The notes beneath the pieces are model-generated. The model saw only the letters and a list, made by a program, of their open reading frames with translations. It was not told where the DNA came from and searched no databases. The position numbers and the translations under genes are program-made. 64,000 nt of DNA from Paragonimus skrjabini miyazakii (taxonomy: Eukaryota > Platyhelminthes > Trematoda > Plagiorchiida > Troglotrematidae). Positions 15,835 through 26,734 of this stretch are shown piece after piece. The stretch covers positions 284,003 through 348,002 of the forward strand of contig JTDE01000103.1 in NCBI GenBank assembly GCA_014338405.1, written 5' to 3'. Position 1 is the stretch's first letter. Each line of letters opens with the position of its first letter.

Positions 15835-16143
15835 TCATACTTGTATAACTATGTAGGTAAATTTTGGATCCATCTGATAATTTCTGTTCATTATTGTTGT
15901 ATTCCTATGTTTAATTCTCCTTTTTTGACCAAGGTATTTTTGCATCATGTCTGATATTTCTCTAGTCGGTAGCTCATTTTGACAGTCGCTGTTGATCTGT
16001 GCATTAATGTGTTTAGAATTCGGAAAAGATTTCTCACCATCATTTTTGAAATTTCTTCGACTTAATGTGTACGCATTTGTTTTATGAGTTCCTTCTGTTC
16101 TTCGAGTCTTACGATAAGATGTAACCAGCGCATGTTGTGACAT
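15835..16143 (-). CDS. possible small hypothetical protein (102 aa), weak candidate
   Basis: The frame starts at an ATG whose first base is 16143 and runs 102 codons. The predicted protein is unusually polar and basic (many R, K, N, T, Q), with no membrane segment, signal peptide or recognised motif. Three things lift it slightly above a chance frame. A perfect TGACGTCA (CRE-like) palindrome lies about 41 bp upstream of the ATG (16184-16191). The frame has a single plausible start. An AATAAA hexamer on the same strand (15724-15729) lies about 105 bp beyond the stop. It could equally be a random frame, which is my default view. No neighbour gives context. Confidence 0.15.
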   Translation of the reverse strand: MSQHALVTSYRKTRRTEGTHKTNAYTLSRRNFKNDGEKSFPNSKHINAQINSDCQNELPTREISDMMQKYLGQKRRIKHRNTTIMNRNYQMDPKFTYIVIQV

Positions 16144-16191
16144 AATGTACCTTTCGACTGACCGATTTGTAAGTAGCTGACAGTGACGTCA

Positions 16192-19100
16192 TCACCATTT
16201 AAGCTGATGTTATTAATGCTACAGGAGGACCTCGCCGGCTACACCGGAAGTGATTAATCTATGTGCACCTTCTACTTTTGGTTAGTTAATCACTTGTTAG
16301 TGAAGTTAAGCTCGACAAACTTTCGTAACTTTCCGACAATTGACCGAGGGCATCGCGGTTTACGTAGCTGAAACAATAACTGTGGCCAATTGAGTATGCA
16401 AATGGTCTGAAAGTTTCCGCCTGGTTCTAACAGGACGATAGGAAAGACTTATATGACAGACAACATCATATAATGCTGCCCTTGAACGGCAACGTGTGTG
16501 CTGTTAGGGATCGTTAATAGGAGTTGGGCAGTGACATTGAAATGAATTTTTCTAAATATTGTTGAATTTTGTGGAGGTAAGTACTACTGAGTGCAGTTTG
16601 AAACAACTCCCTCCAAGAACCGGAATACTTTGTGCAGTTCTGAAGAAGTCTGCATCATGTTACCTAAGTGTTGGAGTGGCCTATCTGCGCGAAACCTAAC
16701 AACCGTTAGGGCTAACCCATCTAGTTTGACAGCCTTTCCGTTTTTTACCCAAGAAATTACTGCTGAATTATTTAGTGTTGACCACAGCGATGTAGAGGAT
16801 ATTCCGAATATACGGCGTTACTCTGGTCATAACATCTTCATAGCACAAAAGGACATCCTCAAAAGTCATTTTCAAACCAGTGGTTTTACTCAGAATTACC
16901 ATGATCGATTTTTAAGTTGAATCTACTGTATGTCCATTATGATTGAATTGTTAGTTCAGCGTAGTAAACATATATGAGATTTGTTGATACTATCCTGAAA
17001 CATCGTGAACCATTCAGATATACGTGTCAGGCACATCTCTTTTGTTTTACAACAGCAAATCGCGAACCACCTTTGTTGAGTATGGTTGCAAACGAAACCC
17101 TTATGAGTGATTGTGTATCGTTATTGACAGGTAAACCTCAAGTCAGTGTACGTGCACCGTAAAACAAAGTGCACCATCAAACTTTCTGCGTGGTCTTGCT
17201 GCGTCGCAATCAGCGGTTAAACTCTTTTTAGGTCGGGTGTAAGACTGCCTGACTGGATAGTTGGTTGTTTCATACGATGGAATGAATATTATTGAATCCC
17301 ACGTTTTTTTAAAAACATGTACACGATTATTTTAAATTCGGTAAATTAGAAACGAACGTACACCAACCGAAACATTTATCATTGTTGCTGTGAGGGGTTT
17401 AAATCGCATGCTAGTTCACCAAAATTCACCATTTTTACGAGTTCTGAGGCCAAGTTTATATAACCAGAGAAGTAATCAGCTATAATTTCGAAGTTCCATT
17501 GCCCATTATGTTCACATATTTATTTTGGTATGCATTTTAAGCTTGAACTGCATGAAACAAAGTAACTGAAGCAATTTGGTCCATATAGTAGGGCATTCAT
17601 CGTAGCACAGCATGAATGATTACTTGTGTAGTTGCTTTTTAATTATAATTAAACATACCTGTAGTACAACGTTTGTCTTTTAGCGATAACTTTGGAAATC
17701 GTTGAATAGGTAGTCCACGACATAACAGACATTTGTGACGAAGCAATGGGGCGTCTGATTGAATTGAAACGTTGTTACGCAGCTGGATACATATTGTGCG
17801 CAGTTTCAAAACTAAACGGTTGATATATTTTTTTTAAAAAAATCACTTTAGGTTACAGCATGAAAAATGAAAGCAGCGTAAATGCCACATTCAGAATGAC
17901 TGCCTTTAGTAATTTAGCCGTCTGTATTCAAGATTGAGCGCTTCTTATCCACCAGCTTACCTGTACAAAACGCAATAAAATTTTGCCGCTGGTTAAGACA
18001 ACACGTTTCTCGATCTGCTCACTATTAACAGTCTGTCAGTTCACTTGCAATTGCAATGACGTTAGCATCGGTAGGACGGATCAACGTCTAGGACAAAGAA
18101 TGAATGGGTATGCCGATGATAACTAATATCGTAAATTTGTTTATTTAGTAGGGATTCATTTATGAGAAATGTGGACTTCGGTAGTGTTCGAACCAGCCAA
18201 ACGCACAGTTTACCAGTAGTCGGCATCTGCTTATTCAACTAAATTCGGAAATTATGCCAGGAGTTAATGTATTCCACAGTTGAACTCAGTGTCTGCTATA
18301 AAGCCCAGCTAAGACCATTTTTATTGTTTTTGCTCTCCCTTGGTTTACGGAAATCCAGAGTTGTGTCCCTTAATAACGTTAGTAGAAACATTTGCAACGC
18401 TTTATCCGTGTGTGTGTGAATGTACAAGTAGCAAAGGCTACCTGCAAGTTTTGATTGGAATTATCTTTCATCAATATATTACACTAGCAATCCGAATTCA
18501 AACTCACATGTGCACGCCGGAAATGTTCGAAGTATTATATCCCTTTTATCCACGATTCATACATGTATTTTAACTCTGAAACGTCCCGATGAATACTTCG
18601 GCTTGTGATGTCATTATTCTCTGAGTTTGTCTGCTGATTTCAGAGTTCGGAATCCTACCATTCCAGGAAGCTTTGAACTATAAACGGAGCTGTACAGTTA
18701 AAATAACCCTTCGGTTTAACCACAAATCAGATGACTACGATAAACTTTCAATCGCATTGTTCCCACGAATTTGCCTGTTACAAGTTTTGACGATCAAAAT
18801 AAGTGTAAAAAATATAGGTGAGGAATTGCAAAATACCAGTGAACCGTTAACAATCTCTGAGTGGCACGCGAGCTGTCGATTGCCACATACACCAGTATAC
18901 GAAAATGTTTGCAAACGCCCATGTAGTTGCTAACGCTGTTCCCAGCCTAGTAAATGGTACATCCAAAATTTGCACACGGGAGTAACTGTGACTTTCACTA
19001 ACCACCATGATCTTACCTTGTGTCTGTCAGTGACTTCGGTGGATAGTGAGCTACGCTAGAAGCAGGGTATAGAACTTAACATATATTCAAGGCGAAATTA

Positions 19101-20037
19101 GCCTTCAATCTTGATTAGTCATAGGAATACTGATGTCAAGCTGCTGCTGGTAAGGTCATAGTACAGTCATGTTGGAAATGTGTCTGTTATTTGTGTGTCT
19201 AGTTTCTACTTTTTTAGAAGCTCCTGTAATACAAAATTAATGAACACATATTACGTAACAGATAGTAGATTTGTGAAATTATTACTGAGGTATACTGAAG
19301 TATTACTGGGAATGTGAAAACTACCGATATGCACTGAACACAAGACATTTGTTTGCTTTCACAAAAGAGACGAATGAATAGAGTTTGCTTATGCGGCAAA
19401 CTCATACAGTATTTTTGAAAAGTACTTAAGAACGAAGGCCTAGACAAAAAATTTGGTTGAGTAATACTATTCCAGGCATCGTGGCTACATCGGCTGGGAT
19501 TGTCTCAATCGAACACCGCCTTCAACGTCTAAGGCTGAATAAGCTGCTGAAATCTGAGTTAACTTACTTTTGAGACCACATAAAATCATTGTAACAGGTC
19601 ACCAATATGTTAACTGGGTCATACATTTGGAGTCTTGTCAAAACTTTTCGGCTACACACTGCCATCAAAATTTGAAAAAGCACTAAATTAACCTCTGAAA
19701 AACGTTACTTCAATCTTTCCTTTTCAATCTTATAATGTTTGAGAGAACTGATGGACATTTGTACCTAAGTTTCGTCCATTGAACCAGTAGGAAGTAATAA
19801 GTTGGTTACATTGGTCCTTTAGAAGTGACGTCCCGAGTAACTCGCGTTGCTGTTAAAAATCTTTCGCAATGATAGTGTGGGGTACGTAACTTTTTTGATC
19901 CTGGCAGTGTGCTTGCCGATGCTACTTGGCAAACGATTGGTATTCTTTAGGTTAAACTTACTGATTACGACTACTCAACGTTGAGCGATTAATTTCTGGG
20001 ACGCAACAAGTAGAATCTGGTGGTAAAGCTGGACTGA
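16192..20037. other. non-coding sequence, nothing recognised
   Basis: AT-rich sequence. A 109-codon open frame on the + strand (16591-16920) has no recognisable motif and is not called. I see no RNA gene or repeat that I can name. Confidence 0.4.
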
Positions 20038-20190
20038 TATGAACATCAATCACTTGTGACCGTAACTTTCTCCTTTTGGATAGATTTTCCAGTAGGACTG
20101 TTTCAAAAAGAAGCAATGGACTAAGGTTTCGCCCGCACTAAAGTTCGTCAATAGTGCATGACCTTGCCACCTGACACGGAATCGTTGTTG
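20038..20190 (-). repeat. family 1 hammerhead repeat, copy G-minus
   Basis: Recognised by alignment by eye to the other family 1 copies. Read on the minus strand it carries the hammerhead segment (20113-20157), then the conserved body and the tail ending GATGTTC. The box A/B head at the right side is degenerate. It faces a second copy at 20360-20500 head-to-head, with about 170 bp between them. The hammerhead core has one damaging change (C3 to T, giving TTGACGA), while GAA, A15.1, U16.1 and C17 are kept. Confidence 0.6.
20113..20157 (-). ncRNA. decayed hammerhead ribozyme in copy G-minus
   Basis: On the minus strand helix I 5' is GCACTA, followed by TTGACGA in place of CTGACGA, a degenerate helix II region, GAA, a helix III segment ACCTTAGT, then C17. 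The 3' side of helix I (CATTGC) pairs only in part. The substitution at C3 and the weak helix II make activity unlikely. The order of parts matches the better copies, so this is a relic of the same ribozyme. Confidence 0.5.
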
Positions 20191-20359
20191 TTGTGTTACG
20201 CACTCGAGTTAACAGGTGGTAAATGAAACTTCTACTGGACAACATTGATAGTCGTCTCAAAGCAAAGTTGGTTGAGCGTTCAGTTACGGTGATTCTGTCC
20301 TGCTTAGCGTGAAGTCAATCGCGCAGTAGTCAATTCAGCTTCTTGATGAAATCGTGGAC

Positions 20360-20500
20360 GCAGCGCCACCCCGGGAAATGGCAAAGATGTGCAATACTGA
20401 CGACCTTCAACAGAAGCGAAACTCGACTATATTGATTCTTTTCGAAAGAGGCTTGCTAAAAACTCTGTCTGGATACAAGAACTACGACCAGGTGTGACTG
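20360..20500 (+). repeat. family 1 hammerhead repeat, copy G-plus
   Basis: A partial copy holding the segment after box B, the best-preserved hammerhead of the window, and the start of the body (TTTTCGAAAG near 20439-20448). The conserved tail is lost or unrecognisable beyond about 20500. It is the right-hand partner of the minus copy at 20038-20190, so the two form a head-to-head inverted pair. Confidence 0.6.
20391..20435 (+). ncRNA. candidate type I hammerhead ribozyme (best core)
   Basis: All invariant core positions are present. Helix I 5' is CAATA (20392-20396), then CTGACGA (20397-20403). Helix II is CTTC paired with GAAG around an AACA loop (20405-20416), with a C-C mismatch at its base. 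GAA follows (20418-20420), then a helix III segment ACTCGACT (20421-20428), and A17 at 20429. The 3' side of helix I is TATTG (20430-20434), which pairs perfectly with CAATA. Predicted cleavage is after 20429. Compared with the other copies, both sides of helix I changed together (CACTA/TAGTG to CAATA/TATTG). The near-palindromic helix III is typical of hammerheads that act as dimers in retroelements. Activity is inferred. Confidence 0.65.
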
Positions 20501-23500
20501 TTGCTCAATTTGAAATCAACTATATATCCAACTACTCGTCAGATGAGTATGCCAAAATGTACTACAGTGGCGGAGTTGTACTACCCACCATTGGCAACAG
20601 TGTGGTCAGTTTTCGTTCGTAATTCGGTTTCGTCCGGCTTTTCTTTTCTGGTATACTGGTTAGAATGAGAAACTTAACTACTCAGCTACAACAATTACTG
20701 CGTGTCCATTAGATATGTCTTAAATATTAGCAGATGATCCACAAAAGGTATGTAGCAGTAACATTATTCAGGAGTATATAGAAATGAGTAGAAACACTAG
20801 AATAATATGTGGTAGCTTTGAAGGTAAAGCGAATAAGCAATTCACTACTCAAAGCAATGTTCACTGGAACAGCTGACTGGTAAAGTTTTTCGACAACTTG
20901 CCAATGATGGTTAGCTCTGTTGGATATGAGAAGAGAAAATCGACGTGAAGTGTGGTGGAACTAAGTAGACGGATCTGTTGAAGAAACGCTAAGTTTAGAT
21001 GTTTTTGGGCAAAATTTTTACTACGGAAGACGTTTGCTTGTCCGCAATCTTTAACCCAACAGCGTGACCAACGCAGTAACAAGGTATAGACTGTTTGTGA
21101 TCTTATTCAGGACATCTGACTTAAGAGTTTGGCTCTTATGGAAAGGAGGCTAACTTAGCTCAAATAACTAGTAGACCAAATGAGAGTAACTGAGTCCCGC
21201 TACTAGTGTCAGCATTAATTTTCTCTGTAACTGTTTCAAGTCTCTGAATATTGCTGGAATTTCTACAACCAATTGCAAGTTGAATTGGTGGTCGCTGCAT
21301 ATTGTTGGCAAGAGAAATGACTGCTCGTGATTAAGTTTTCTGGGTTCTGAGGAGATCACTATGGTAAATATAAAACTCATCCATATGCTTGTGGGACCTC
21401 ACCTTATTGCACACACGGTTTGATGGAGCCAGTAACGTGACGTACAACGCAGTTAACATCTAACTTCCCCTCTTCGGTCTGATCGACGTAGTTGCATCAA
21501 GAATTTCCATTTGGAGCAGTCTACCAAGTGAAATAAGCGCGCAACCTGGCCGTGATATCTCATTAATTGGTTTACAATACCATCAAGAGTGGTTATGCGC
21601 CCAATTTTGTGAATAACTAAAGTACTGTCCGGTACGTCGTCAGTTTTGAAACTACACAGGAAAAAAGAGTGTCAATAACAATCCACCATTGTCTTTCGGC
21701 TCCAGATGTATGTGGCCGAATCTTTTTTGCATAAGAAAATCGCAACTCTGAGCATATTGTTCACTAAATCAATTGCTTTAGGTAACAATAACTGGGTTCA
21801 ATGGCGAAATGTATGGCTATTACTATTATGAACGAGTAGAGCCGCTACGTGCAACCAGCATGGAGAAAACAAAGTTTATTAGCTTATATTACTTTTGATT
21901 ACATTTCGATTTATAACGGACTGGCCAATTAATTCGGAATTTCATAAACCAACAGATTTTTATGAACACTGGAACACAGTTGATTTAATAATAGACATTA
22001 GGATTGTAAAAAGTAATTTGACGACTTCGAGTTGTATAAGTCACTCATCGGTGCTTGCAATTGCGTAGCTAGTGTGTAAATTTTTTCTATTAAAAGTAAA
22101 CTGTATAGTTCTTACTGGAACATTATAATACAACCGGCTTATCTAAGCCTTGTTAAGCCAGTCGTCGAAATCTCTTTGTTTTCGATTTTTTGCTCCGCTG
22201 CAATAAAAGGCAACACTTAGTAGGGACGCATTACGAAACAAAGCTAGTAATAGATACAGCATATAGAATTAATAGCACGGACGTACGGCCTTAGTTTTGG
22301 AATAGAATGAGGAATGAGATTTGATTGTACACTTCAGGATTTGTGTGGCATTGAATAAATCATCTCGTCTATCAAAAAGAATGCAGCTGATGGCAATGCA
22401 GCGAGTTAGATGCTTCAAATTACTGTAACAAAGTTTGGTAGTTTGGACACAGCTTGCAACTATTTGACTACATTGAGGGATAATGTTTGAACGAGGAAAT
22501 CCCGACGGATCAATTTTCGAATGTTGGAAACATCAACACGCTTACGTTGTTCGAAGTCCTTGTTAACAAGAGCATCGCTTAAAACAAATGCTTACAACTA
22601 CACCATGAGCATTTACCCTTGAAGCTTAATGCTTGATTCAAGGCCGCACGATGAGTTGATTAAACCGTCATCACAAAGCTGTTCAGATATCCACTGAAAT
22701 CAGCGCATTAACGTGTAATGGTCATTCTGGTGAAATACCATATTTCTATTCTATTCAGTTTGTCTAAAATTAGACGCTGGTAAACCCAAAGCGGCTACAT
22801 AACAGTACTAATATGATTGCACGTTCACCGTCGGCGACCGATCAGACATAACGTTGATTTCGTTCGATGGAATAAAATGAGCTGAACGTGTGCTTTCACG
22901 TCAAACTTAGGCAGGGAAGCAATCCTTGCGGAAGTGATTAACTGTTGCAAAATGATACTTTCATATTGGTTTGCTGATAATAGAACATTCACTTTATTCT
23001 TGTTTTCCGTTATAGGTCTATACATGGGAAATCAACTTCTTATGTTCGTTAGATTGAGCGCTTACATTAGGTTTGGTAGGGACGGGGAAGCAAATTAAAA
23101 CATTCATGCGGGCGCTCAGCTCACTTATCAATCGTCAGTTTACCTACGTTTTCAATGGTTGGCTGCCGTACTATGTGAAACAAGTTTTCCGGATGAAGCT
23201 AGATACAAGGAAATATAGTTACATGAAGATTAAAACCATTTAATATATCGCATTACTTTCCGCATATTGTTTGACCAAAGGACGCTCAATCGAAAGCGAT
23301 TTCGCAATTGGTCTGTTTGCAGACAAAAATGCTGCCCGTAAAACGTGGCCGAACTGGTAGGGCATGAAAAGAAACACAAGTTCCATCAACCTGAGGATCA
23401 CTTAACCATATCCCAAGCAAGAATATTTCTGAGTCATTGTAACATTATCGCAGGTTATACTATTACTTATGTGAACGCTCTTTGCTCTAAAATGATGAAA

Positions 23501-24870
23501 GTGTTCGTAATATTTTCACAGAATGATGATTTAGTGCATTAGTTCTCCGGATGTTTTCGAAATCTAAATTCTGCTTAAAATCTACGTCTCTGATAAATTA
23601 GCGATCTCTAATTTGCTACTGAATAAAACACTGATGGACTGAGAACAGCCTGACGAATATCTATTATACCTTGGGAATAAAACACCTGGTGGAAAGGTCA
23701 CCTTTGGGAACTAGTACTATGCACATTGCACTTGTTTCAGATGTATTTGGCATCAGGTATGAAGATGAGTGGACAAGGTCATTTAAAAATACAAATCACT
23801 TCTGTCGTATAACACCATCTACAATATTATTGCGGTCACATACATTAACATTATTTTGAACTGATGGGTAAACTGAAGACAAACTGATCTAAAACCTATA
23901 TTTTTGCGGGAATATTGTTCTAATGTCAACAGTGTCACTACTGTATTAAGTAGTAAATTCCATCAGCAAACAGATGCTAAGTGCTGGTTTTATTTCAAGG
24001 TATGGACCATAATTAACTCAAACCTGGGGTGTATTCACCAGGGTTCCTGACAAACTTTTCTATCTACCCATTAGACGGCACAGTTCCTTTGATGTTGCTC
24101 ACTACGTAGCCCGCTGACCTTGTTCACATATACCTTGGGATTAGTCAGCTCATACAAATTGGCTACCATTGCCCGCATCAACACACAATAAAGATAGCAC
24201 AACCAAATCAACGTCATTGTCGGTCAGATCCCCAGCCGCATCACCTTGCAGTTAGTTGCTGTCTGTCAGTGTGTGTGTGGACATCATGCGCTCGCCTGCG
24301 TTTGCTTACGCGGGCGTGTGTTTGTCGGTGTGTGCACTGATGTGTCAGTGTCGTCGTCATATTCCCAACAGGACGATTATTGCAATCCCAGGGTAGTGTG
24401 TCTGTGCCACGATCATGCGGCTAAAATACATAGACAACTAGAGTTTAAAGTTCGTTAAAAGCATCACTCATCCGGGCAACTGTATCATGAGCTAAACGCG
24501 TACTGTGCAACTTAGAAGGAGGAAATTCATTTCACTGAAAATAACTGACTTCTTACTCAGTGTACGCCCTTTTATCATGAGCTTTGATACTGCACCTGTT
24601 CAGTTCCAGCTGAATTTGAACCCCTCTTCTTGTACAAGTAAACAGTCAGTCTAATCGACCATTTGAAGTATGCACCTGTCCAGTTCTCCAAAAACCATAC
24701 CTGCTAACCGAGACGCAATAAGATGACCGACGAGGATGACAAAATCGAATGGAATCCACAAGTTCATTTGTATCAAACGACGCGCTCACATTAGTAATCT
24801 GGTTTTAGTCCGAATAAGAAAGCCCCGTAACCTGGAAATTGTTGGTCCACCTACCCTTTGTACATCTAAT
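20501..24870. other. non-coding sequence 5' of the innexin gene
   Basis: No coding sequence is recognised. The stretch 24264-24356 is rich in TG/GT and CG steps and is low-complexity. Promoter elements and any 5' untranslated exon of the innexin gene would be expected here, but I could not identify a TATA box or initiator with confidence. Confidence 0.4.
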
Positions 24871-24878
24871 CTCCTAAC

Positions 24879-24880
24879 AG
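24879..24880 (+). promoter_or_regulatory. likely 3' splice acceptor just upstream of the innexin start codon
   Basis: A pyrimidine-rich run with CTAAT and CTAAC branch-like strings (24851-24878) ends in AG at 24879-24880, only 10 bases before the ATG at 24891. It would suit either cis-splicing from an upstream 5' untranslated exon or spliced-leader trans-splicing, which flatworms use. An in-frame TAA at 24867-24869 lies upstream of the acceptor, so the coding frame cannot extend further back through this sequence. Confidence 0.45.
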
Positions 24881-24890
24881 CAAGCAAATT

Positions 24891-25041
24891 ATGAATCCGG
24901 ATTCCGTGCTACGTATAGGCAAAGTTTTCTATACGCCGTACGGAGGAGAAGGTGTGGATTTTGTCGACCAATTAAACTATCAGTTCACTGGAGGATTGCT
25001 CATTGTATTTATCGCTGTGATAGGAATTCGGCAATATGTGG
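24891..25041 (+). CDS. innexin, first coding exon (N-terminus and first membrane segment)
   Basis: This exon encodes residues 1-50 and the first base of codon 51 of an innexin, the invertebrate gap-junction channel subunit. The translation contains VDFVDQLNYQFTGG (residues 22-35), which matches the conserved cytoplasmic N-terminus of the family (D-F-x-D-x-L-N-Y). A hydrophobic stretch to about residue 46 forms membrane segment 1, and the exon ends in RQYV plus a split glycine codon. The donor is G|GTATGT, with the intron starting at 25042. The ATG at 24891 is the natural start: an in-frame stop lies 24 bases upstream and the N-terminal length suits the family. It joins in phase 1 to the exon at 58243, restoring YVG-KPIQCW. 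Confidence 0.88.
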
Positions 25042-26175
25042 GTATGTTAAATTACAGTCTATACAGTTTGATACATAATGCCCAGATTCCAGATGAGTTT
25101 TCTGTTAAACTGTTTGTCGTTTGTGTAGTATTTTCCAGCGGATCTCCTTAACAGCTTGGTTCGATTGAAAGCGAGTAGTTATTCCACGTTTGAACTAAAA
25201 CATTTTGGTTGGGGTCCACGTAACTTATTGCGAACTAACCATGGGACGGTATGAAAAGTTCGAGTTTACCACCAAACAGAGTAGACACAAATTATTTGGT
25301 TAGAAGAAAAGCTATCATGTACTTATTATTCTAAATCAATAGTTTACACAGATTATTTCGAACAAGTGGATATCTATTGTATTTTAAGCGTGTACGCGTG
25401 TTGTATGAAAGCACTTACTACATATTTCAACCAGGGTCTACCAAATTGGAAATGTTATAACTTACATTTTACTGCGTATTCTTGACCAGGAATAAGCAGA
25501 ACAGTTCTGGTCATTTTTGTAAAAGTTTATCCAAATTCTTCAGTATGCTAGTAAGTCAGTCGGTTTTATCGCGGCTAATTTAAATTTGAAAGAAAAAGTC
25601 ATATTAGCAACTGGCAAAGTTTAAACCAACACATATGTACTATCAGCAAGATTCCAACCGATATTTGCACGTTAAATTACAATTTATGGCGAATATTTAG
25701 ACTACCAATTCCCTTATGCACATTTGAACAGACTAAAATGGTACAAATCATTTCCGGAAATTTGCATATCACCAGTTTTGGGAGAGGCATAAGGTAAGAG
25801 GCCAGTGAAACTGCGTACAGTACGAAGCAGAAAATGCACTGGCGATGGTTTGAAAATCTGTTCGGTTACTTTACGGATGGAAAGTTTTACACACACAATA
25901 CCAGGTAGTGTTTTATATGCAATGACTGCCACATTTTGTTCTATCGACAAAATATGGACATACTTTGTCTCGTTAGTAGCGAATTGTATCAGAATAGTTT
26001 ACGATAAATGAAATCGGTTTTTCCAGTAGTACCTTTTCATTTTGTTCTGATTTGCCCAACCTATTTTGGTAGGCATTTGGTCATCTATAGCGTACTAAAA
26101 CGTCTCAAGTGACGTAACGCTACTAACTGAATACTATCCAAAGGTTACTGATGAGTAGTCAGAGATTTGGTTAAT

Positions 26176-26392
26176 TTCACGTTGAACATCACCCACAACC
26201 GATCGCAGCTGTCACATTCCCACAGACCTCCCAGACGGCCCTTTTCGAGAAGAAGCACTAGACTCGAGTCTCACTCTCATTAAAGCTCGTCAGTAGTACA
26301 TATCCTTGACACGGTAGGGACTAGAACTCCTGCCACGCTGTTCATGAGGCAACCGTGTTTACCACTGCGCCATTGACCCCACATTAGGCACG
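26176..26392 (-). repeat. family 1 hammerhead repeat, copy A (most complete)
   Basis: On the minus strand this unit starts with a tRNA-like head: box A TGGCGCAGTGG (26362-26372) and box B-like GGAGTTCTAGTCCC (26317-26330), about 31 bp apart. It continues through a hammerhead segment (26255-26299) and a body, and ends in the conserved tail GGGTGATGTTCAAC near 26180. The box A/B arrangement suggests RNA polymerase III transcription of a SINE-like element. At about 215 bp it is the reference copy for the family. A degenerate partner in the opposite orientation begins about 38 bp to its right. Confidence 0.72.
26255..26299 (-). ncRNA. hammerhead ribozyme with one core change (copy A)
   Basis: On the minus strand helix I is GTACTA paired with TAGTGC (one G-T wobble). 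CTGACGA is intact at 26293-26287. Helix II is GCTT with GAGT around a six-base loop (wobbles at the ends). GAG replaces GAA, the only damaged core position (A14 to G). Helix III is the perfect palindrome ACTCGAGT (26269-26262), followed by C17 at 26261, so predicted cleavage is between 26261 and 26260. The A14 change would be expected to abolish or strongly reduce cleavage. Confidence 0.62.
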
Positions 26393-26429
26393 GCCAAATT
26401 GTCATATGTGAACACTCAACCACTTTCGC

Positions 26430-26540
26430 TGGTGAGTAATGGTCAGGTTGCTTGATCGCCTCGAGAGGAGACAGTTATTGTCTGTTAACTTCAATCGATG
26501 ACCCCTCGACTAAGACTTCTCTTCAAATTGAAATAACAGA
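26430..26540 (+). repeat. degenerate family 1 repeat, plus-strand partner of copy A
   Basis: AATGGTCAGGTTGC near 26437 resembles the heads of other family 1 copies. CCTCGACTAAGACTTCTC (about 26502-26519) resembles the helix III and helix I region of copy G-plus. The copy is heavily mutated and no working ribozyme core remains. With copy A it makes a head-to-head pair. Confidence 0.4.
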
Positions 26541-26583
26541 AATCATTGACTTGTTGAGTGGTGGGGGATTTAATTGTCACACA

Positions 26584-26734
26584 GACTGAACATCACTCAC
26601 AATTGATCGCGGCTGTCGCATTCTCCGATGGGAGCGAAACTCGAGCCTCGTGCTTATTTTCGAAAGGGGTCCACTGGAAAGTCTATGGGAATCCGATGGC
26701 TGCGATCAATTGTGGGTGATGTTCAACTTGAAAC
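26584..26734. repeat. compact inverted family 1 pair (copy B)
   Basis: Left part, minus orientation: a family 1 tail (26587-26623). Right part, plus orientation: the 3' half of the hammerhead (GGAGCGAAACTCGAG, 26631-26645), the body and a full tail (to 26734). The two tails, 26587-26623 and 26690-26726, are inverted repeats of about 37 bp with a few mismatches, so the whole segment can fold back. The 5' half of the ribozyme is missing, so it is not functional as it stands. Confidence 0.6.

Noticed and set aside
16591..16920. 109-codon open frame with a GGAGGTAAGTA donor-like string just upstream (near 16571)
   Set aside because: The donor-like string would lie 5' of the frame, not at its end, and the translation is not recognisable.
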